Position numbers and translations under genes: made by a program. 64,000 bases of DNA, taken from Mycobacterium kansasii ATCC 12478. GTDB lineage: Bacteria > Actinomycetota > Actinomycetes > Mycobacteriales > Mycobacteriaceae. Positions 52,974 to 61,810 of the stretch are shown piece by piece (within the stretch, counting starts at the first letter, position 1; the number at the start of each line of letters is the position of its first letter). Below the pieces are notes generated by a model, which saw only the letters and a program-made list of their open reading frames with translations, ran no database searches and was not told where the DNA came from. The stretch is from NCBI RefSeq assembly GCF_000157895.3, contig NC_022663.1, positions 4,402,001 through 4,466,000 of the forward strand. Direction: 5' to 3'.

Positions 52974-53321
52974 CGCGGCTCGCGCGCTGTGCAGGTGATG
53001 CCAGCCCAGCCACGCCCATACTGCCGCGACCAGCCCGTCGGCGACGCCGCCGCGGGCTCGGCGCCGGTCCACCGCGGCCAGACCGAATGCGGTCATCGAG
53101 TGCACGGTATCCACCAAGACGCCGGCCGCCAGCGCCGCCGGACCCGGCTTCAGGCCGGACAGCAGCGCCTGGACCAGATGACGCGCTCCGAGTACCCGAG
53201 TGATGACCACCGCTTTGCGGTCGACGTGCACCCCGTGGATCCGGTTCAGCACCATGGTGGGAGCGGTGAGCAGCACGGCGCCCCAGCCCCCGCGCAGCAG
53301 TTCGATGCGGCGAAGTTTCAT
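52962..53321 (-). CDS. small membrane-associated hypothetical protein
   Basis: 119 residues. Two or three hydrophobic stretches (GGWGAVLLTAPTMVL, ALAAGVLVDTVHSMTAF, GLVAAVWAWLGWHHL) suggest an integral membrane protein. I do not recognise a named family. The ATG at 53321 overlaps the iunH stop (ATGA), so it is translated with the nucleoside hydrolase; a link in function is inference only. Confidence 0.75.
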   Translation of the reverse strand: MKLRRIELLRGGWGAVLLTAPTMVLNRIHGVHVDRKAVVITRVLGARHLVQALLSGLKPGPAALAAGVLVDTVHSMTAFGLAAVDRRRARGGVADGLVAAVWAWLGWHHLHSARAARPA

Positions 53322-54328
53322 ACGCCTTCGGCTACCCGGCGCGCGAACGTTCCAACCCGAGCGATGAACCGGTCGAAGAACACCGCCGCGTCGACGCCGA
53401 CGCCGATCAGCGCATTGGGTTTTCGGCGTCCCGTCCAGTCGGTCGCCGTCATGCCGCGGGTTCCGGTCAGCTCGACGTCGACGGTGGCAGGGCGGGTCGC
53501 GACGAGCGCCGGATCCAGGGCGGCCGCCGCGGCCAGTGGATCATGCAGATGCGCCAGATATTCCTGCCCATTGTCGTAATGGGCCTCCATGTAGAAGCGC
53601 ATCGCATCTTCGACCAGCCGGATCAGCGGATTGGATGCCGCCGACCTGGTCCCGCGTGGGTCGTGGGCGCTCATCGTCGTGGTCGACGCGCCCGCGGCTT
53701 CGGCCAGTCGGGCGAGGTGCTGCGGTGTCATCGCGACCTTGCGGGTCAGGTCCAGGCCGCACAGAATCGGAAGGCGTTGCGGCTCAGTGCTTTCGGAGCA
53801 GGCGGCGAGCACCTCGGCCGCCGCCTCGGGGTCAACGCTGATATTCCATTCCGCCGCCGCAGTTCCGTCGTAGCAGCCGCCCATGATCACCAGTCGGCGC
53901 AGCAACGCCGGCAGCGCGGGCTCGGCGCGCAACGCCGTCGCCAGATTGGTCAACGGGCCGGTCGCCACGCCGATCAGTTCACCCGGAAAGGCGTGGGCCG
54001 CGCGCACCCAGGCCGTCGCGGAATCGTAGCCGGTGACCCGGGCGTCCGCGGGCGGCAGCTCGGCATACCCCAGACCCCTCGGTCCGTGGGATCTCGAGGG
54101 GTCACCCATCGGGCCGGTCAGGGTTGCGCCGGCACCCTTGGACACCGGTATGCCGGTAACTCGGCACAACTCGAGCAGGCCCAGGTTGTTTTCGCAAACC
54201 TGTTGTACCGCAACGTTTCCGCCCGTCGAGGCGATGCCCACCAGCTCCGCCTCGGGGCTGGCCAGCAGGTACAGCAACGCCAATGCGTCGTCGACGCCGG
54301 TGTCGACGTCGACGAAAACGGGCTTCAC
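53318..54328 (-). CDS. iunH: inosine-uridine preferring nucleoside hydrolase
   Basis: 336 residues. The Ca-binding cluster is VFVDVDTGVDDALAL with Asp7, 9, 13 and 14; GVATGPLTNLATAL and RLVIMGGCYDG follow; and the late Asp/His are in AHLHDPLAAA. It hydrolyses the N-glycosidic bond of ribonucleosides for purine and pyrimidine salvage. GTG start at 54328. The gene order imuB to iunH to acrA1 is that of M. tuberculosis, with GH15, enolase and the lactate cluster inserted here. Confidence 0.92.
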   Translation of the reverse strand: MKPVFVDVDTGVDDALALLYLLASPEAELVGIASTGGNVAVQQVCENNLGLLELCRVTGIPVSKGAGATLTGPMGDPSRSHGPRGLGYAELPPADARVTGYDSATAWVRAAHAFPGELIGVATGPLTNLATALRAEPALPALLRRLVIMGGCYDGTAAAEWNISVDPEAAAEVLAACSESTEPQRLPILCGLDLTRKVAMTPQHLARLAEAAGASTTTMSAHDPRGTRSAASNPLIRLVEDAMRFYMEAHYDNGQEYLAHLHDPLAAAAALDPALVATRPATVDVELTGTRGMTATDWTGRRKPNALIGVGVDAAVFFDRFIARVGTFARRVAEGV

Positions 54329-54360
54329 CGTCCCGACATTAAGGCAGCCGCCCCGGCGTG

Positions 54361-54822
54361 TCAGCGCGATGCGAAGGTGATCACCAGGACGTCACGTTGC
54401 GCCGGCTCGGAGTTGTCGATCGGCCGGATCGGCGACACGTCGTGCAGGCTACGACGGTCGTCGCCGAGCAGCAATGTACCCGGCTCGTCCAACGTCGCGG
54501 TCAGCAACGGGCGGCCGTCCACGTCGCACACCGAACTCTGGCCGCCGAGGGCATTGCGCCGACCGATCAGCAGCGAACTGACCAGGGTGACGCCGTCGCG
54601 GTGCCAGCCCTCCGGCGCCGGCCGCCCGTCGCTGCCGGCCACCGACTGGACGCGGAAGGGATGCACCTTGACATCCCATTCGGCCACGTCGTCCAGGGCC
54701 GCAGCCACCCGGGCAAGCACGCCCATCAAGGACTGCAACAGCGGATCTTCGGCGAATGCGTCCGTCAGCGGCTCGAAGTCGCGGTTCTTACCGATGTAGA
54801 GCGGATTGGAGTTTCCGGCTGT
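54361..54822 (-). pseudogene. 2-oxoglutarate/Fe(II) dioxygenase family gene, 5'-truncated
   Basis: The frame reads NSNPLYIGKNRDFEPLTDAF, then VHPFRVQSV, EGWHRDGVTLVSSLLIGR (iron His and Asp), LDEPGTLLLGDDRRSLHDVSPI and ends VLVITFASR, as in the 2OG-Fe dioxygenase family. The conserved part is open upstream to a stop at 54870, but no ATG, GTG or TTG exists before Leu at 54738, where a TTG lies inside the conserved region. The N-terminal third of the family is absent and acrA1 follows directly. I read it as a truncated, probably dead gene; its metal ligands are still intact. Confidence 0.7.
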
Positions 54823-54867
54823 GCGAACGCGTCGTCGGGCCGCTTCGGCGCGCCTGAAACCGTGGGT

Positions 54868-56874
54868 TCACCAGTGCAGGCCGGGCACCAACCGCGCCAG
54901 CCTCCGGACCGGCCGGGGCGTCCGGATGCCGCCGGTGACGGCTCGCAACGGACGCTTCGGCTTACGTCTCGGGGGCGCAGCCGGGGCGGACGGCAGCCCG
55001 CGCGCCGCAGCCGAATCGGGGTAGCCCAGGTACAGCTGGTGCAGAATGCGCCGCGAAACCTTGGGCGCGAAATAGTTGCCGGCCTCGGCCAGCGTGCCCA
55101 GCGGGGTGTCGATCCGCGCCGGCTTCTCGACCAGCGCGCGCACCACCATGGCCGCCGCATGCTCGGCGCTGATCGCCCGCACCGGGTTGAGCCGCTGCGA
55201 CGGGGTGATCATGGGTGTGGCCACCAGCGGCATGTGGATGTTGGTGAAGGTGATGTGGTCGGAGAGCGTCTCGGAGGCGACGACGTCGGCGAACGCGTCC
55301 AGCGCCGCCTTGGTCGGTAGATACGAGCTGTACTTCGGGTTGCGGGCCTGAACGCCGGCGCTGGAGACGTTGACCACGTGACCGAACCGGCGCTCGCGCC
55401 AGTGGGGCAGCAGCGCCAGCACCATCCGCACCGCGCCGAAGTAGTTGACCGCCATGACCCGTTCGTAGTCGTGGAGGCGGTCGGTGGAGTGGACCACCGA
55501 GCGGCGAATCGACCGGCCGGCGTTGTTCACCAGGTAGTCGACATGGCCGAAGCGGCCCAGGATGTCTTTGACGGTGTGCTCCACCGATGTCGAGTCGGTG
55601 ACATCGCAGGTGAAGGCGTGCGCCTGCCCGCCGCTCGCCCGGATCTCGGCGACCAGCCGGTCGAGCGCGTCGGCGTTGCGGGCCAGCGCGAAGACCGTTG
55701 CGCCGCGCTGGGCGACGGCGATGGCCGACGCCCGCCCGATGCCGCTGGAGGCGCCGGTGACGATGACGTGCCGGCCGCGCAGCGGTCCTCGTGGATCGTC
55801 GCGACGGGCGCGATCGGGATCGAGGTGCTGCGCCCAGTACCGCCACAGCCGGGGTGCATACGCCCCGAACTCGGGAACTTCGATCCCGGTGCCGTGCAAC
55901 GCCTTCCGGGTTTCGTCGGAGGCGAAGGTGGGCTTGAGGTCGACGGCGTCGAAGATTTCGGCGGGGATGCCGAGCTGGGCGGCGGCCATGTTGCGCAGCA
56001 CCTTGGCCCGCCCGCTTGCGTTGAGCACCGGGGCGGCCACCGAACGCGGCAGCGACCCGCGCAGCGGCGGCAGCCCGGCGGCCGGGGCAACGCCGCGGTA
56101 AATGCCGCGCAGGCCAATGGTTTTCGAGGCGGTCAGGTGGAACGTCCGCCCGTCGCGACCCTCGGCATGCATGAGCGCCACGAACGCGCCGGCAACGTAG
56201 TCGACGGGGACGATGTTGGTGCGCGCGGTATCTGGTAACAGGATCGGCGTCAGCTTGGGCAGCACCGCCAACTTGGCCAGCAGCCCGAACAAGTGGTACA
56301 CCCCGTCAGCCTTGTCCATTTCGCCGGTGCGCGAATCGCCCATCACCACGGCCGGACGGTAGATGCGGTAACGCAGTCCGGGCGCCGCGCGCACCAGCCG
56401 CTCGGCTTCGAATTTCGTTCGGTGATACGGCGTCGGCAGCTGCTGGCCGACGTCGAAGTCGTCCTCGGTGTACTCGCCGGCGAAGTCGCCGGCCACCGCG
56501 ATCGACGACATGTGATGCAAGGTCGCGTCCAGCCGCCGCGCCAATTCGACGACGGCCCGGGTGCCCGCCACGTTGACGGCGCGCTGCTCGGCCTCGCCGG
56601 CGGTGATGGCGGTGCTGTGGCTGATCGCCGCGCAGTGCACGACATGGTCCACCCGGCCCAGTTCGTCGAGCGTCTCATCGCTCAGCGCTAGCTCCGGAAG
56701 TTCGCCGACCAGCGGCTTGGCGCGCTCACCCCACTCGGCCGCCAGGCGTTCGAAACGCCCCAGCGACTGACGGCGGACCAGCACCCACACCTGGGCGTCG
56801 GACCGGGTATCGAGCAGCCGAGAGACGACACGGCGACCAATAAACCCGGTACCGCCGGTAACGACATATCGCAT
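54868..56874 (-). CDS. acrA1: multifunctional fatty acyl-CoA reductase AcrA1
   Basis: 668 residues with two Rossmann domains. The first is an extended SDR (YVVTGGTGFIGRRVVSRLL, YHRTKFEAERLV) that reduces acyl-CoA; the second a classical SDR (VIVTGASSGIGRASAIAVA, YSSYLPTKAALDAFA) that reduces the aldehyde. Together they can convert fatty acyl-CoA to alcohols for wax esters, as described for Rv3391 and related FcrA proteins. The ATG at 56874 starts at the first strand; an earlier ATG at 56883 is possible. It lies 41 bp downstream of lpqD. Confidence 0.92.
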   Translation of the reverse strand: MRYVVTGGTGFIGRRVVSRLLDTRSDAQVWVLVRRQSLGRFERLAAEWGERAKPLVGELPELALSDETLDELGRVDHVVHCAAISHSTAITAGEAEQRAVNVAGTRAVVELARRLDATLHHMSSIAVAGDFAGEYTEDDFDVGQQLPTPYHRTKFEAERLVRAAPGLRYRIYRPAVVMGDSRTGEMDKADGVYHLFGLLAKLAVLPKLTPILLPDTARTNIVPVDYVAGAFVALMHAEGRDGRTFHLTASKTIGLRGIYRGVAPAAGLPPLRGSLPRSVAAPVLNASGRAKVLRNMAAAQLGIPAEIFDAVDLKPTFASDETRKALHGTGIEVPEFGAYAPRLWRYWAQHLDPDRARRDDPRGPLRGRHVIVTGASSGIGRASAIAVAQRGATVFALARNADALDRLVAEIRASGGQAHAFTCDVTDSTSVEHTVKDILGRFGHVDYLVNNAGRSIRRSVVHSTDRLHDYERVMAVNYFGAVRMVLALLPHWRERRFGHVVNVSSAGVQARNPKYSSYLPTKAALDAFADVVASETLSDHITFTNIHMPLVATPMITPSQRLNPVRAISAEHAAAMVVRALVEKPARIDTPLGTLAEAGNYFAPKVSRRILHQLYLGYPDSAAARGLPSAPAAPPRRKPKRPLRAVTGGIRTPRPVRRLARLVPGLHW

Positions 56875-56915
56875 GCAGCCCATCGTGGTGGCTGGCGGCC
56901 GCACCCGTCAACCAG

Positions 56916-57641
56916 TCAGGTGAAGTTGCGGATGCCGTCCCAGTCCACCAGCTTCCACCCGTCGATCGGGTTGCCGGTGACCACGACCCGACCGATATTG
57001 GGCAGCGGATGGTTGTTCAACAGGTTGAGCTTGGGGTTCTTCACGTTCATCAGCGTCCACACCATGATCGCCGTGCCCTGGGAGAACACCACCGGCTTGT
57101 TGTGGCCGCTGTCGTAGATCTTGCGGACGGCACTGCTGAACTGGCTGTTGAATTGGTCGCCGGTGATCGACCCCGGGATGCTGTGCGTGGCATCGCCGTT
57201 GATCCAACCCATAGGCGCCAGCAGATACGTCGAGTTGGCCCTTGATTCGGGTTCGCCGTTGTACCAGCCGGCATTGATGGACTGCAGATCGGTAATGATC
57301 TCGACCTGCTTGCCCAGTTCGCCTGCCAACGGTGCGGCGGTCTGCTGGGCTTCGGCCATCGGCGAGGAGTAGATGCTGTCGAATTCGTTGTGCGCAACTT
57401 GATGGGCGAGCTGCTGGGCTTGTCCCTTGCCGTCGGCGGTGAGCCCGGTGCCGGGCACCTCGGTGTTGATCACTCCGTCGGCGTTGGCCTGCGATTGGGC
57501 GTTGCGGATGAAGGTCACGGTGATGTTGCGGGCCTGCGTGCCTCCGCCGCCGCAGGCGCCGACGATCATGACCGAGGCGAGCACAGCTAGGACGTTGGAG
57601 GTTTTCCAGGTCATCTTCCAGATCATGGTGCGCTTGGCCAT
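56916..57641 (-). CDS. lpqD: lipoprotein LpqD, histidine phosphatase fold
   Basis: 241 residues. A short signal ends in LASVMIVGAC, an acceptable lipobox, so it is anchored outside the membrane. The domain is phosphoglycerate mutase-like: NITVTFIRNAQSQANADG replaces the usual RHG motif with RNA, and FDSIYSSPMAEAQQTA follows. The missing His nucleophile of RHG makes phosphatase activity doubtful. The ATG at 57641 is the best start. It is divergent from htdY, 94 bp away. Confidence 0.88.
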   Translation of the reverse strand: MAKRTMIWKMTWKTSNVLAVLASVMIVGACGGGGTQARNITVTFIRNAQSQANADGVINTEVPGTGLTADGKGQAQQLAHQVAHNEFDSIYSSPMAEAQQTAAPLAGELGKQVEIITDLQSINAGWYNGEPESRANSTYLLAPMGWINGDATHSIPGSITGDQFNSQFSSAVRKIYDSGHNKPVVFSQGTAIMVWTLMNVKNPKLNLLNNHPLPNIGRVVVTGNPIDGWKLVDWDGIRNFT

Positions 57642-57735
57642 GGCGATAGCCTGCCCTGCGGATGCCGTCGCTGGGAAGGGTTTGCGATGGTTGACTGCAG
57701 AAAAAGCTTCGATTTGGAATCGAGAGGAGACTCGC

Positions 57736-58614
57736 ATGGCCATTGATCCCGGTGCCGTCGGTGCGGTGACCGAGCCGATGTTGTTCGAATGGACCGACCG
57801 CGAAACGCTGCTCTACGCGCTGGGAGTGGGTGCCGGGACCGAGGACCTGTCGTTCACGACGGAGAACAGCCACGGTATTGCCCAGCAGGTGCTGCCGACC
57901 TACGCGGTGATCTGCTGCCCGGCCTTTGGGGCGGCGGGCAAGGTGGGAAAGTTCAACTGGGCCAGGCTGTTACACGGCTCGCAGACCGTGCGGCTGCATG
58001 CGCCGCTGCCGCCAGCCGGAAAGTTGTCGGTGGTCTCCGAAGTCGCCGACATCCAGGACAAGGGTGAAGGCAAGAACGCCATCATCATGTTGCGCGGCCG
58101 TGGTAGCGACCCGGACAGCGGCGCGCTGGTCGCCGAAACACTGACCACCCTGGTGATCCGCGGCGAGGGCGGCTTCGGGGGAGAGCCGGGTCAGCGGCCG
58201 GTCGCCCCGGAATTCCCCGACCGTGAGCCCGACGCCCGGGTCGCCCTGCCCACGCGTGAGGATCAAGCGCTGATCTACCGGCTCTCCGGCGACCGCAACC
58301 CGTTGCACAGCGACCCGTGGTTTGCCCGGGAGATGGCCGGCTTTCCCAAACCAATCCTGCACGGGCTGTGCACCTACGGCGTGTCCGGACGCGCGCTGGT
58401 CGCCGAACTCGGCGGCGGCGTGGCCGCCAACATCACGTCGATCGCGGCGCGGTTCACCTCGCCGGTGTTCCCCGGCGAGACGCTGACCACGCTGATCTGG
58501 CGCACCGAGCCGGGCAAGGCGGTGTATCGAACGGAGGCGTCCGGGCTGGCCGGCTCCGACGGCTCCGAGGCGCGAGTGGTGCTCGACGACGGCGCGGTGG
58601 AGTACGTGGTTTAG
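57736..58614 (+). CDS. htdY: 3-hydroxyacyl-thioester dehydratase HtdY
   Basis: 292 residues, two hot-dog halves. The hydratase 2 motif is DRNPLHSDP with FPKPILHGLCTYG, supplying the catalytic Asp and His; the N-terminal half is degenerate, as in eukaryotic-type MaoC proteins. Rv3389c (HtdY) is an (R)-specific enoyl hydratase/dehydratase active on long acyl-CoAs. The ATG at 57736 has GAGAGGAG upstream. It is divergent from lpqD. Confidence 0.92.
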   Translation: MAIDPGAVGAVTEPMLFEWTDRETLLYALGVGAGTEDLSFTTENSHGIAQQVLPTYAVICCPAFGAAGKVGKFNWARLLHGSQTVRLHAPLPPAGKLSVVSEVADIQDKGEGKNAIIMLRGRGSDPDSGALVAETLTTLVIRGEGGFGGEPGQRPVAPEFPDREPDARVALPTREDQALIYRLSGDRNPLHSDPWFAREMAGFPKPILHGLCTYGVSGRALVAELGGGVAANITSIAARFTSPVFPGETLTTLIWRTEPGKAVYRTEASGLAGSDGSEARVVLDDGAVEYVV

Positions 58615-58914
58615 CCGGCGCGGGTGTTGATAGGCGAAAGTGCCTGTCCCGCAGCTCTTGAGCGCCGTAGTTGCCGCTGGCCATCCGCTCGCACTCATCT
58701 GCTACGACGCCGCCGTTGAGATCGCTGCCGAAGTACTCGCGTTCGAGCATCGGTGGGTGGTACATCGAGGCGGCGTCCACTGGTGCCGTGCCATCAGGCG
58801 GGGAAACGCCTTGGGCTGGACCCAGTTTGGTGGATAGGTAAAGGCGCAGCCGGTGAATGTCACTGGATTGGACTTGTGGGGTAGTGACAGACCGGTTACC
58901 GGTGGCGACGGTGC
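58615..58914. other. gap between htdY and the cobalamin riboswitch
   Basis: 300 bp. Two short frames overlap here in opposite directions (58640-58837 plus, and a minus frame ending inside htdY), with codon use too good to dismiss at once but no recognisable domain. The promoter for the riboswitch transcript must lie in its right half. Confidence 0.4.
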
Positions 58915-59080
58915 CGCCGGGGTGCGATGATGTTGCGCGTAAGGCGATGACGAATGCAGGAAGCCGGTGCGAAACCGGCGCGGTCCCGCCACTGTAATCG
59001 GGGAGCGAACCTCATCGGCCACGGCCAAAGGCTGGAAGGCGAGGCGAGCGGCGATCCGAGAGCCAGGAGACTCGCGTCAT
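58915..59080 (+). ncRNA. cobalamin riboswitch
   Basis: The aptamer core is readable: GCAGGAAGCCGGTGCGAAAC at about 58955-58975, CGGTCCCGCCACTGTAATCG at 58981-59000 (B12 box GCCACTGTAA), GGCTGGAAGGCGAGG near 59030, and GAGCCAGGAGACTCGCG at 59059-59075. It precedes a leader ORF, the PPE2-like gene and cobU. In M. tuberculosis a B12 riboswitch controls PPE2-cobQ1-cobU. Binding of adenosylcobalamin should lower expression. Confidence 0.9.
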
Positions 59081-59128
59081 CGTGCCCGGCGAACCTGGGG
59101 CGGTGTACCCCGGAGAGAGCGAACCGTC

Positions 59129-59410
59129 ATGACGCATCCGAATTTCCGGCCGCCTGGCTTCCGCCATCCTCGTCCAAACGCTGATCGGGTGCCGGTGGTG
59201 CACTGCGCACGCCGGTTTGGCACCGCCGATCACAGTGTCGGTCGCCGCCGCCGCCGGCGTCTCGCGCTTGCAAGCATGACGTCGCGGCAGGTAGGGGCGT
59301 CGAAGTGCCGGCAGCACGGCGTCCCCACCGTCGGTGAGGCGGACAGCCGCGCTGCTGCTGTGCGCCCGCTGATCAGCCGGTCGGTGCATGCACTCGCGGG
59401 CGGCCGGTGA
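59129..59410 (+). CDS. leader ORF in the riboswitch expression platform
   Basis: 93 codons, ATG at 59129 with GGAGAG about 11 nt upstream, ending TGA at 59408-59410, overlapping the PPE ATG. It begins THPNFRPPGFRHPRP and becomes Arg-rich. Translation of an upstream ORF overlapping PPE2 has been described for the M. tuberculosis riboswitch, so a coupling role is plausible. The product itself has no recognisable domain. Confidence 0.55.
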   Translation: MTHPNFRPPGFRHPRPNADRVPVVHCARRFGTADHSVGRRRRRRLALASMTSRQVGASKCRQHGVPTVGEADSRAAAVRPLISRSVHALAGGR

Positions 59411-61110
59411 TGAGCGCCATCTGGTTGGCTGCACCCCCGGAAGTGCATTCGGCGCTGCTCAGCAGCGGCCCCGGCCCGGGTCCGTTGCTGGAGTCGGCGG
59501 CAGCGTGGGATTCGTTGAGCGTTGCCTACGCCGAGACGGCAGACGAGCTGGCCGCGGTAGTGGCCGGGGCGCAGGCGGACAGCTGGGGAGGCCTGAGCGC
59601 CGAAGAATATGTGGCCGCCCATGTCCCTTACCTTGCTTGGCTGACGCAGGCCAGCACCGACAGCGCGGCGATGGCCGCTCACCAGCAAACCGCGGCTACC
59701 GCATACGCCGCCGCAGTGGCTGCGATGCCAACGTTGGCTGAGTTGGCTGCCAACCATGCCGCGCACGCAGTATTGACGGCGACAAATTTCTTTGGCATCA
59801 ACACAATCTCGATCGCGCTCAACGAGGCCGACTATGTACGGATGTGGGTACAGGCCGCCGCCGTAATGGGCACCTATCACGCGGTCTCAACCGCGGCTGT
59901 TGTCGCCGCACCGCAGGCCGCGCCGGCGCCGCCGATCATGAAAGCCGACGCGGAGCTGGCCAGGGCCGCTGCGGCGGGACTGTCGAGTTCGGACCCGCTG
60001 CACCAGTTCGAGCAATGGCTGTGGCAGATGTATACCACCTTCTACAACAATGTCATTCAGCCGTTCGTCGATTGGCTGGCGAATCTGCCGTTCTTCCAAA
60101 CGATGTTTGCGGGGATCGACCCTTACCTGGTCATCCTCGGCAACCCGCTTACCTATCTGAGCCCGTTGAACATCGCGTTCGCGCTTGGCTACCCGATGGA
60201 TATCGGCACATATGTGGCACTGTTGTCACAAACCTTCACGTTCATCGGGGCAGATCTCGCCGCGGCCTTCGCTACGGGTAACCCGGTGACGATCGGTTTC
60301 ACCATTTTATTCACCGCTGTCGAAGCCATCGGCACGGTCATCACCGACACGATTGCGCTGCTCAAGACGCTGTTGGAGCAGACTGCGGTGCTGCTCACGG
60401 CTGTGGTGCCGCTGCTGACTGCCCCATTGTTACCGATTGCGGCCGGCGCTGTGCTGGCACCGATCGGTGTCAAAGGGCTGGCGGCAGTGGCTGCGGTGCC
60501 GCCACCGCCCCCGCCCGTCACACCCACCACGCCGCCCCTTGCGGCCCTCAGCACGAGCGCCCCGACCTCGGCCACAACCCCGATTCAGGCGCCCGTGGAG
60601 GTGACCGCTCAGGCGCCCACCCCCGGACCACCGCCGCCGGCTCCCACGGCCCCACCGGTGAGCGATGCGGCGCTGGGTGGGGGGATGGACAACTTCGGGT
60701 ACCTGATGGGTGGCCTGAGCGCGGATGCCAGAAGGCCCACAAGCGCCAGTTCCCGAAAGAAGGCACCAGAACCCGACACCGCCGAGGCCCCGGCGGTAAC
60801 GGCCACACCTCAGGAAAAACCTCGACCGCAGTGGCGTAGCCGGGTGAAAGCCAAACGGCTCGGCCGCGGTTATGAATACCTGGATTTGGGCCCGGACGCC
60901 GACGATCCGAGCGAGCTGACGACCTCGGCGGCACCGGAGCAGGGAGCAGCGCCTCTGGGGTTCGCCGGAACCACGCACCGAGCCCGTCCCAGACCAGTCG
61001 CAGGTTTGACCACGCTCCCCGACGATATGTCGCCCGGCAGCCCACGCGTGCCGATGTTGCCAGACACGTGGGGCGTCGACTCGGCGCTGCCCCACGACTC
61101 ACCGTCGTAG
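59410..61110 (+). CDS. PPE2-like PPE protein
   Basis: 566 residues. SAIWLAAPPEVHSALLSSGPGPG starts the PPE domain (WGG in place of WQG near residue 60). The middle has hydrophobic helices (FTFIGADLAAAFATG, LLTAVVPLLTAPLLPIAAGAVL). Next come a Pro-rich linker (VPPPPPPVTPTTPP), FGYLMGGLSAD, a basic patch (RSRVKAKRLGRGYEYLDLG) and an acidic, Pro-rich end. Layout, riboswitch and cobU downstream match PPE2 (Rv0256c) of M. tuberculosis, reported to inhibit host NO and ROS production and perhaps help B12 use. The start overlaps the leader ORF stop. Confidence 0.88.
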   Translation: MSAIWLAAPPEVHSALLSSGPGPGPLLESAAAWDSLSVAYAETADELAAVVAGAQADSWGGLSAEEYVAAHVPYLAWLTQASTDSAAMAAHQQTAATAYAAAVAAMPTLAELAANHAAHAVLTATNFFGINTISIALNEADYVRMWVQAAAVMGTYHAVSTAAVVAAPQAAPAPPIMKADAELARAAAAGLSSSDPLHQFEQWLWQMYTTFYNNVIQPFVDWLANLPFFQTMFAGIDPYLVILGNPLTYLSPLNIAFALGYPMDIGTYVALLSQTFTFIGADLAAAFATGNPVTIGFTILFTAVEAIGTVITDTIALLKTLLEQTAVLLTAVVPLLTAPLLPIAAGAVLAPIGVKGLAAVAAVPPPPPPVTPTTPPLAALSTSAPTSATTPIQAPVEVTAQAPTPGPPPPAPTAPPVSDAALGGGMDNFGYLMGGLSADARRPTSASSRKKAPEPDTAEAPAVTATPQEKPRPQWRSRVKAKRLGRGYEYLDLGPDADDPSELTTSAAPEQGAAPLGFAGTTHRARPRPVAGLTTLPDDMSPGSPRVPMLPDTWGVDSALPHDSPS

Positions 61111-61285
61111 GGAACGATGATCTGATGTCTCGACGGGGCAGCGTGACCGCCGTCATTGCGAGGCTTCCGAACACCGCGAAAAGGTGCAGCCATCGACGGT
61201 CACAGAGCACGCGAGTCCACCAGCACACCGGCTGCCCCGGCGGTCATCATCGGTTGCGCGCGAACGAGGTGCTTACGATGACGCG

Positions 61286-61810
61286 ATGCGGATACTGGTC
61301 ACTGGCGGCGTCCGCTCGGGAAAGTCCATGCATGCCGAGGCGTTGTTGGCCAATGCCATAGAGGCTGTCTACGTCGCTCCGGGCCGCCGCGCCGATGGCC
61401 GCGACCCGGATTGGGATTCCCGGGTCGCACTACACCGCGCTCGTCGCCCGCCGACCTGGCTGACGATCGAAACCGCGGACGTCGCAACGGCTTTGTCCAA
61501 CATCCGGTGTCCCGTCCTGGTGGACTGCCTGGGCACTTGGCTAACGGCTCTCATGGATCGGGAGGCGTTGTGGAATACTACGACCGCCGAGGCCTACGCT
61601 GCGGTCGAGGAACGACTGGACGAGTTGTGCGCGGCACTGGCCGAGCTGGCCGATGCGGTCGTGGTGACGAATGAGGTCGGCTTAGGTGTGGTACCCGCCC
61701 ATCGTTCGGGGATGATGTTCCGCGATCTGCTGGGCACGATCAACCAACGGGTGGCAAACGTTTGCGACGAGGTGCACCTGCTCATCGCGGGTCGCGTTCT
61801 CAAGCTGTGA
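61286..61810 (+). CDS. cobU: adenosylcobinamide kinase/guanylyltransferase CobU
   Basis: 174 residues. The P-loop GGVRSGKS is at residues 6-13 of RILVTGGVRSGKSMHAE; VDCLGTWLTALM and VVVTNEVGLGVVPAH are the other CobU blocks, with the guanylylated His in the middle (HRARRPPTW). It phosphorylates and then guanylylates adenosylcobinamide in the late or salvage part of B12 synthesis. The ATG at 61286 directly precedes the first strand. cobQ1, which lies between PPE2 and cobU in M. tuberculosis, is absent here; the 175-bp gap shows no remnant. Confidence 0.93.
   Translation: MRILVTGGVRSGKSMHAEALLANAIEAVYVAPGRRADGRDPDWDSRVALHRARRPPTWLTIETADVATALSNIRCPVLVDCLGTWLTALMDREALWNTTTAEAYAAVEERLDELCAALAELADAVVVTNEVGLGVVPAHRSGMMFRDLLGTINQRVANVCDEVHLLIAGRVLKL

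Noticed and set aside
58454..58780. Minus-strand ORF overlapping the htdY end
   Set aside because: Good codon texture between 58615 and 58780, but no recognisable domain and its 3' half lies antisense to htdY.
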